Shown piece after piece: positions 9,958-11,588 of a stretch of 11,588 nt of DNA. The stretch is from Acephala macrosclerotiorum. Lineage: Eukaryota; Ascomycota; Leotiomycetes; Helotiales; Mollisiaceae. The translations under genes and the position numbers were made by a program. Within the stretch, counting starts at the first letter, position 1. The number at the start of each line of letters is the position of its first letter. Below the pieces are notes generated by a model. The model saw nothing but the letters and a program-made list of their open reading frames with translations, made no database searches and had not been told where the DNA came from. Where the stretch lies: assembly GCA_014904845.1 (NCBI GenBank), contig MU119960.1:1-11588 (forward strand), in the 5' to 3' direction.

Positions 9958-11034
9958 AAAAAAAATGTAATTATTAAAAATAATAAATATTTTTTATTTG
10001 TTTTGAAAATAATATTTTAATTAATTAATTCTAAAAAACAATTAATTTAAAAATAATATTAATACGAATAAAATTTTTTTATATAATTATTACAATAACG
10101 AATTTGTATTTAAAAATAAATTTGATCAATTTATTTTAACATTTATCGAACAATATAATTCTATTAAACAATATTTATTTATCGAATTAATATCGTTTAT
10201 TAAACGAATTGCGTTTATTCAATCAATTTAAAAAAAAAAAAATATTTAAAATATTTAATTCGATGAATTATATTTTAACGTATTATAAATATAATAAAAT
10301 TGATATTGATTTTAAACGTTTGTTTTTAGTTCGAAAAAAAAAAAAACACGTAAATTTAATTTATATCGAATTTTGTAATTGATTAATTAATACAAATTGT
10401 AATTATAAAACAAAATATTATAAAAAGATTTAAATCAAAAATCGATATTTATTTTGAAAACGATAAAAGCGAAGTATTTTATTTTATTTTTTTATAGAAT
10501 TGCGATTAAAAACTTTTTATCAAAAAAATCTCAAAAATTTTTAATAAGAATTTCTTTTGAATTAATTTTGATATTTAAAATAAATATGAAAAAAACTACG
10601 ACGAATACGCAATATGTAATTCAAAGAATTTTAAAAATATAATTAATTTGATAATAAATTTCAAATAAACGTAAATTCAAATATATAATAATAATAATCA
10701 ATTTAATTACAACGATTAATAATTAAAAAATAAATCGATTTTTGTAATATTAAATAGATTTCAATTAAAAAATTGATTTTTATAAAGTAATTAAATAAAA
10801 TCGAAAACGATTTGAATTATAATTACGAAAAAACTTGTATTTAAAAAATATATAATAAAAAGTATTTATAATAAAAAAAATCGTTTTAATTGTCGAATAT
10901 TTTAATTTTATATTAAATTATACGATATTGTTTAAAGATTAATATAATTACTATTTATTGAAATTACTATTTTATAGATTACGACGTTTTTTAATTCAAA
11001 GATATTAAAAACGAATTAATCGATTATATTTTTA
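9958..11034. other. Non-coding AT-rich stretch, no gene seen
   Basis: The only sizeable frame is 62 codons (10454-10642, +). It starts at TTG, is rich in Lys/Ile/Phe, and has its only ATG at codon 45, so it is not called. A small odd palindrome, tcgttta-t-taaacga, lies at 10193-10207. A degenerate extra unit of the next array may occupy 11017-11034 (shared ending tatattttta). Confidence 0.65.
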
Positions 11035-11142
11035 CCAATATATATATTTTCGCCAGTATATATATTTTCGTTAATATATATATTTTTATCAACGCATGAA
11101 TTTTTATCAACGCATAAATTTTTATTAACGCATATAAAGCGT
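11035..11142 (+). repeat. 18-bp tandem array, about six units in two subtypes
   Basis: Units run at 11035, 11053, 11071, 11089, 11107 and 11125. Units 1 and 2 are ccaatatatatattttcg and ccagtatatatattttcg. Unit 3 is the same with every C as T and every G as A. Units 4 and 5 are tcaacgcatgaattttta and tcaacgcataaattttta. Unit 6 keeps the acgcat core and then diverges. Both subtypes fit one ancestral 18-mer altered almost only by C/T and G/A transitions, with a single transversion at position 11 before unit 6. The array is non-coding: frames through it close quickly. It is the best-structured element in the window. Confidence 0.88.
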
Positions 11143-11163
11143 ATTAAAATATATACGTTATCG

Positions 11164-11184
11164 ACAAAGAAAATCAAACTTTGT
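11164..11184 (+). other. Small stem-loop, 6-bp stem with two GC pairs
   Basis: acaaag (11164-11169) pairs with ctttgt (11179-11184) across a 9-base loop. It lies just right of the 18-bp array and just left of a second stem-loop. The T run that follows (11184-11189) gives a superficial terminator look, but no transcript upstream is evident. Confidence 0.4.
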
Positions 11185-11192
11185 TTTTTAAA

Positions 11193-11220
11193 ATAATAAC
11201 AACTCTTTTGAGTTTATTAT
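11193..11220 (+). other. Stem-loop, 11-bp stem with a 2-base bulge and TTTT loop
   Basis: ataata plus aactc (11193-11198 and 11201-11205, with ac bulged) pairs with gagtttattat (11210-11220) around tttt. The inner five pairs, aactc/gagtt, contain two G-C pairs, which is uncommon here. It could be an RNA hairpin or a DNA cruciform, and no gene context supports either. Confidence 0.4.
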
Positions 11221-11490
11221 TACTATTGATAATTGTTTTAAATTCAAATACTAAAAATTTAAATATATAATAATTGTATTATACGCATTATTAGTAAATC
11301 GTTAGTATTATTAATAATCGATTAATTAAAAAATATTTTTATTAATATAAAATATTATAAAAAAAATTAATAATAAATAAAATAAAATAAATTTAATATT
11401 AATTATCGAATTTATAATATTATAATAAAATTAAAAAATTAATTATTAATTATTAAAAAAATATTAATAAATTATATATTTTAAAATTTA
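11221..11490. other. Non-coding AT-rich stretch
   Basis: No frame or RNA signal. The last C/G pair of the window is at 11407-11408; from 11409 to the end there is only A and T. Loose similarity between 11240-11325 and the reverse complement of about 240-330 was noticed but is too weak to call a terminal inverted repeat. Confidence 0.6.
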
Positions 11491-11493
11491 AAA

Positions 11494-11581
<88 letters not shown>

Positions 11582-11588
11582 AATAATA
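11491..11588 (+). repeat. (AAAT)22 microsatellite ending in TAATAATA
   Basis: Twenty-two AAAT units run from 11491 to 11578 without interruption, then the period shifts to taataata at the last eight bases. It is A-rich on the same strand as the 9-bp array at the left end, so the ends are not inverted copies. The array may continue beyond the window. Confidence 0.96.

Noticed and set aside
10454..10642. 62-codon Lys/Ile-rich frame on the + strand
   Set aside because: It starts at TTG, its only ATG is at codon 45, it resembles no family I know, and its length is within chance.
1..11588. Organelle or reduced-endosymbiont genome
   Set aside because: These are equally AT-rich but densely coding with conserved rRNA and tRNA genes. 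None of these is visible in 11.6 kb.
1..11588. CRISPR array, telomere repeat or phage/plasmid module
   Set aside because: No regularly spaced conserved repeats with unique spacers, no TTAGG- or TTAGGG-type arrays, and no coding modules are present.

Overview
This window is extremely AT-rich DNA with no gene I can support. In the lines I counted by hand, G+C is mostly 5-25%, and I estimate about 10-13% overall. Stop codons are dense in all six frames. The longest open frames (61-67 codons, at 8638-8823 +, 9594-9797 - and 10454-10642 +) all begin at TTG, encode low-complexity Ile/Lys/Phe/Asn-rich peptides, and are about as numerous as chance predicts. I see no rRNA, tRNA, CRISPR array, IS element or recognisable transposon.

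The most likely source is nuclear intergenic or heterochromatic DNA of a eukaryote. CpG is strikingly common for such AT-rich DNA (runs of tcga, acga, acgt), while CpC/GpG is almost absent: I found only 12 in 11.6 kb. High CpG on an AT-rich background fits hymenopteran insects (bees, ants, wasps). AT-rich decayed (RIP-type) fungal DNA or anaerobic-fungus intergenic DNA are alternatives. The species call is inference. Nothing indicates a bacterium, phage or plasmid.

Layout: 1-90 is ten exact copies of a 9-bp A-rich unit, inside a 184-bp stretch with no G or C. From 185 to about 2400 is unannotatable sequence, G>C at first and then strongly T-rich. At 2415-2751 lies an old, diverged tandem array of four copies of an ~90-bp unit. 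A (TTA)10 microsatellite sits at 3568-3597. Near 4.26-4.38 kb the base skew flips from T and G excess to A and C excess. A 42-bp tandem duplication follows at 4799-4874. The centre and right (4.9-11.0 kb) hold only scattered small repeats, a 24-base T run at 8103-8126, a T-tract block at 8444-8512, and a small higher-GC island at about 8651-8780. At 11035-11142 is the clearest patterned element, an array of about six 18-bp units in two subtypes, followed by two small GC-clamped stem-loops (11164-11220). The window ends in a GC-free 180 bp containing (AAAT)22.

No genes work together here. The informative content is the repeat structure and the mutational pattern. Copies of the 18-bp unit differ almost only by C/T and G/A changes, as expected if the region is decaying from a more GC-rich ancestor. 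The GC-free microsatellites at both ends suggest that the window may be a contig broken at low-complexity sequence.
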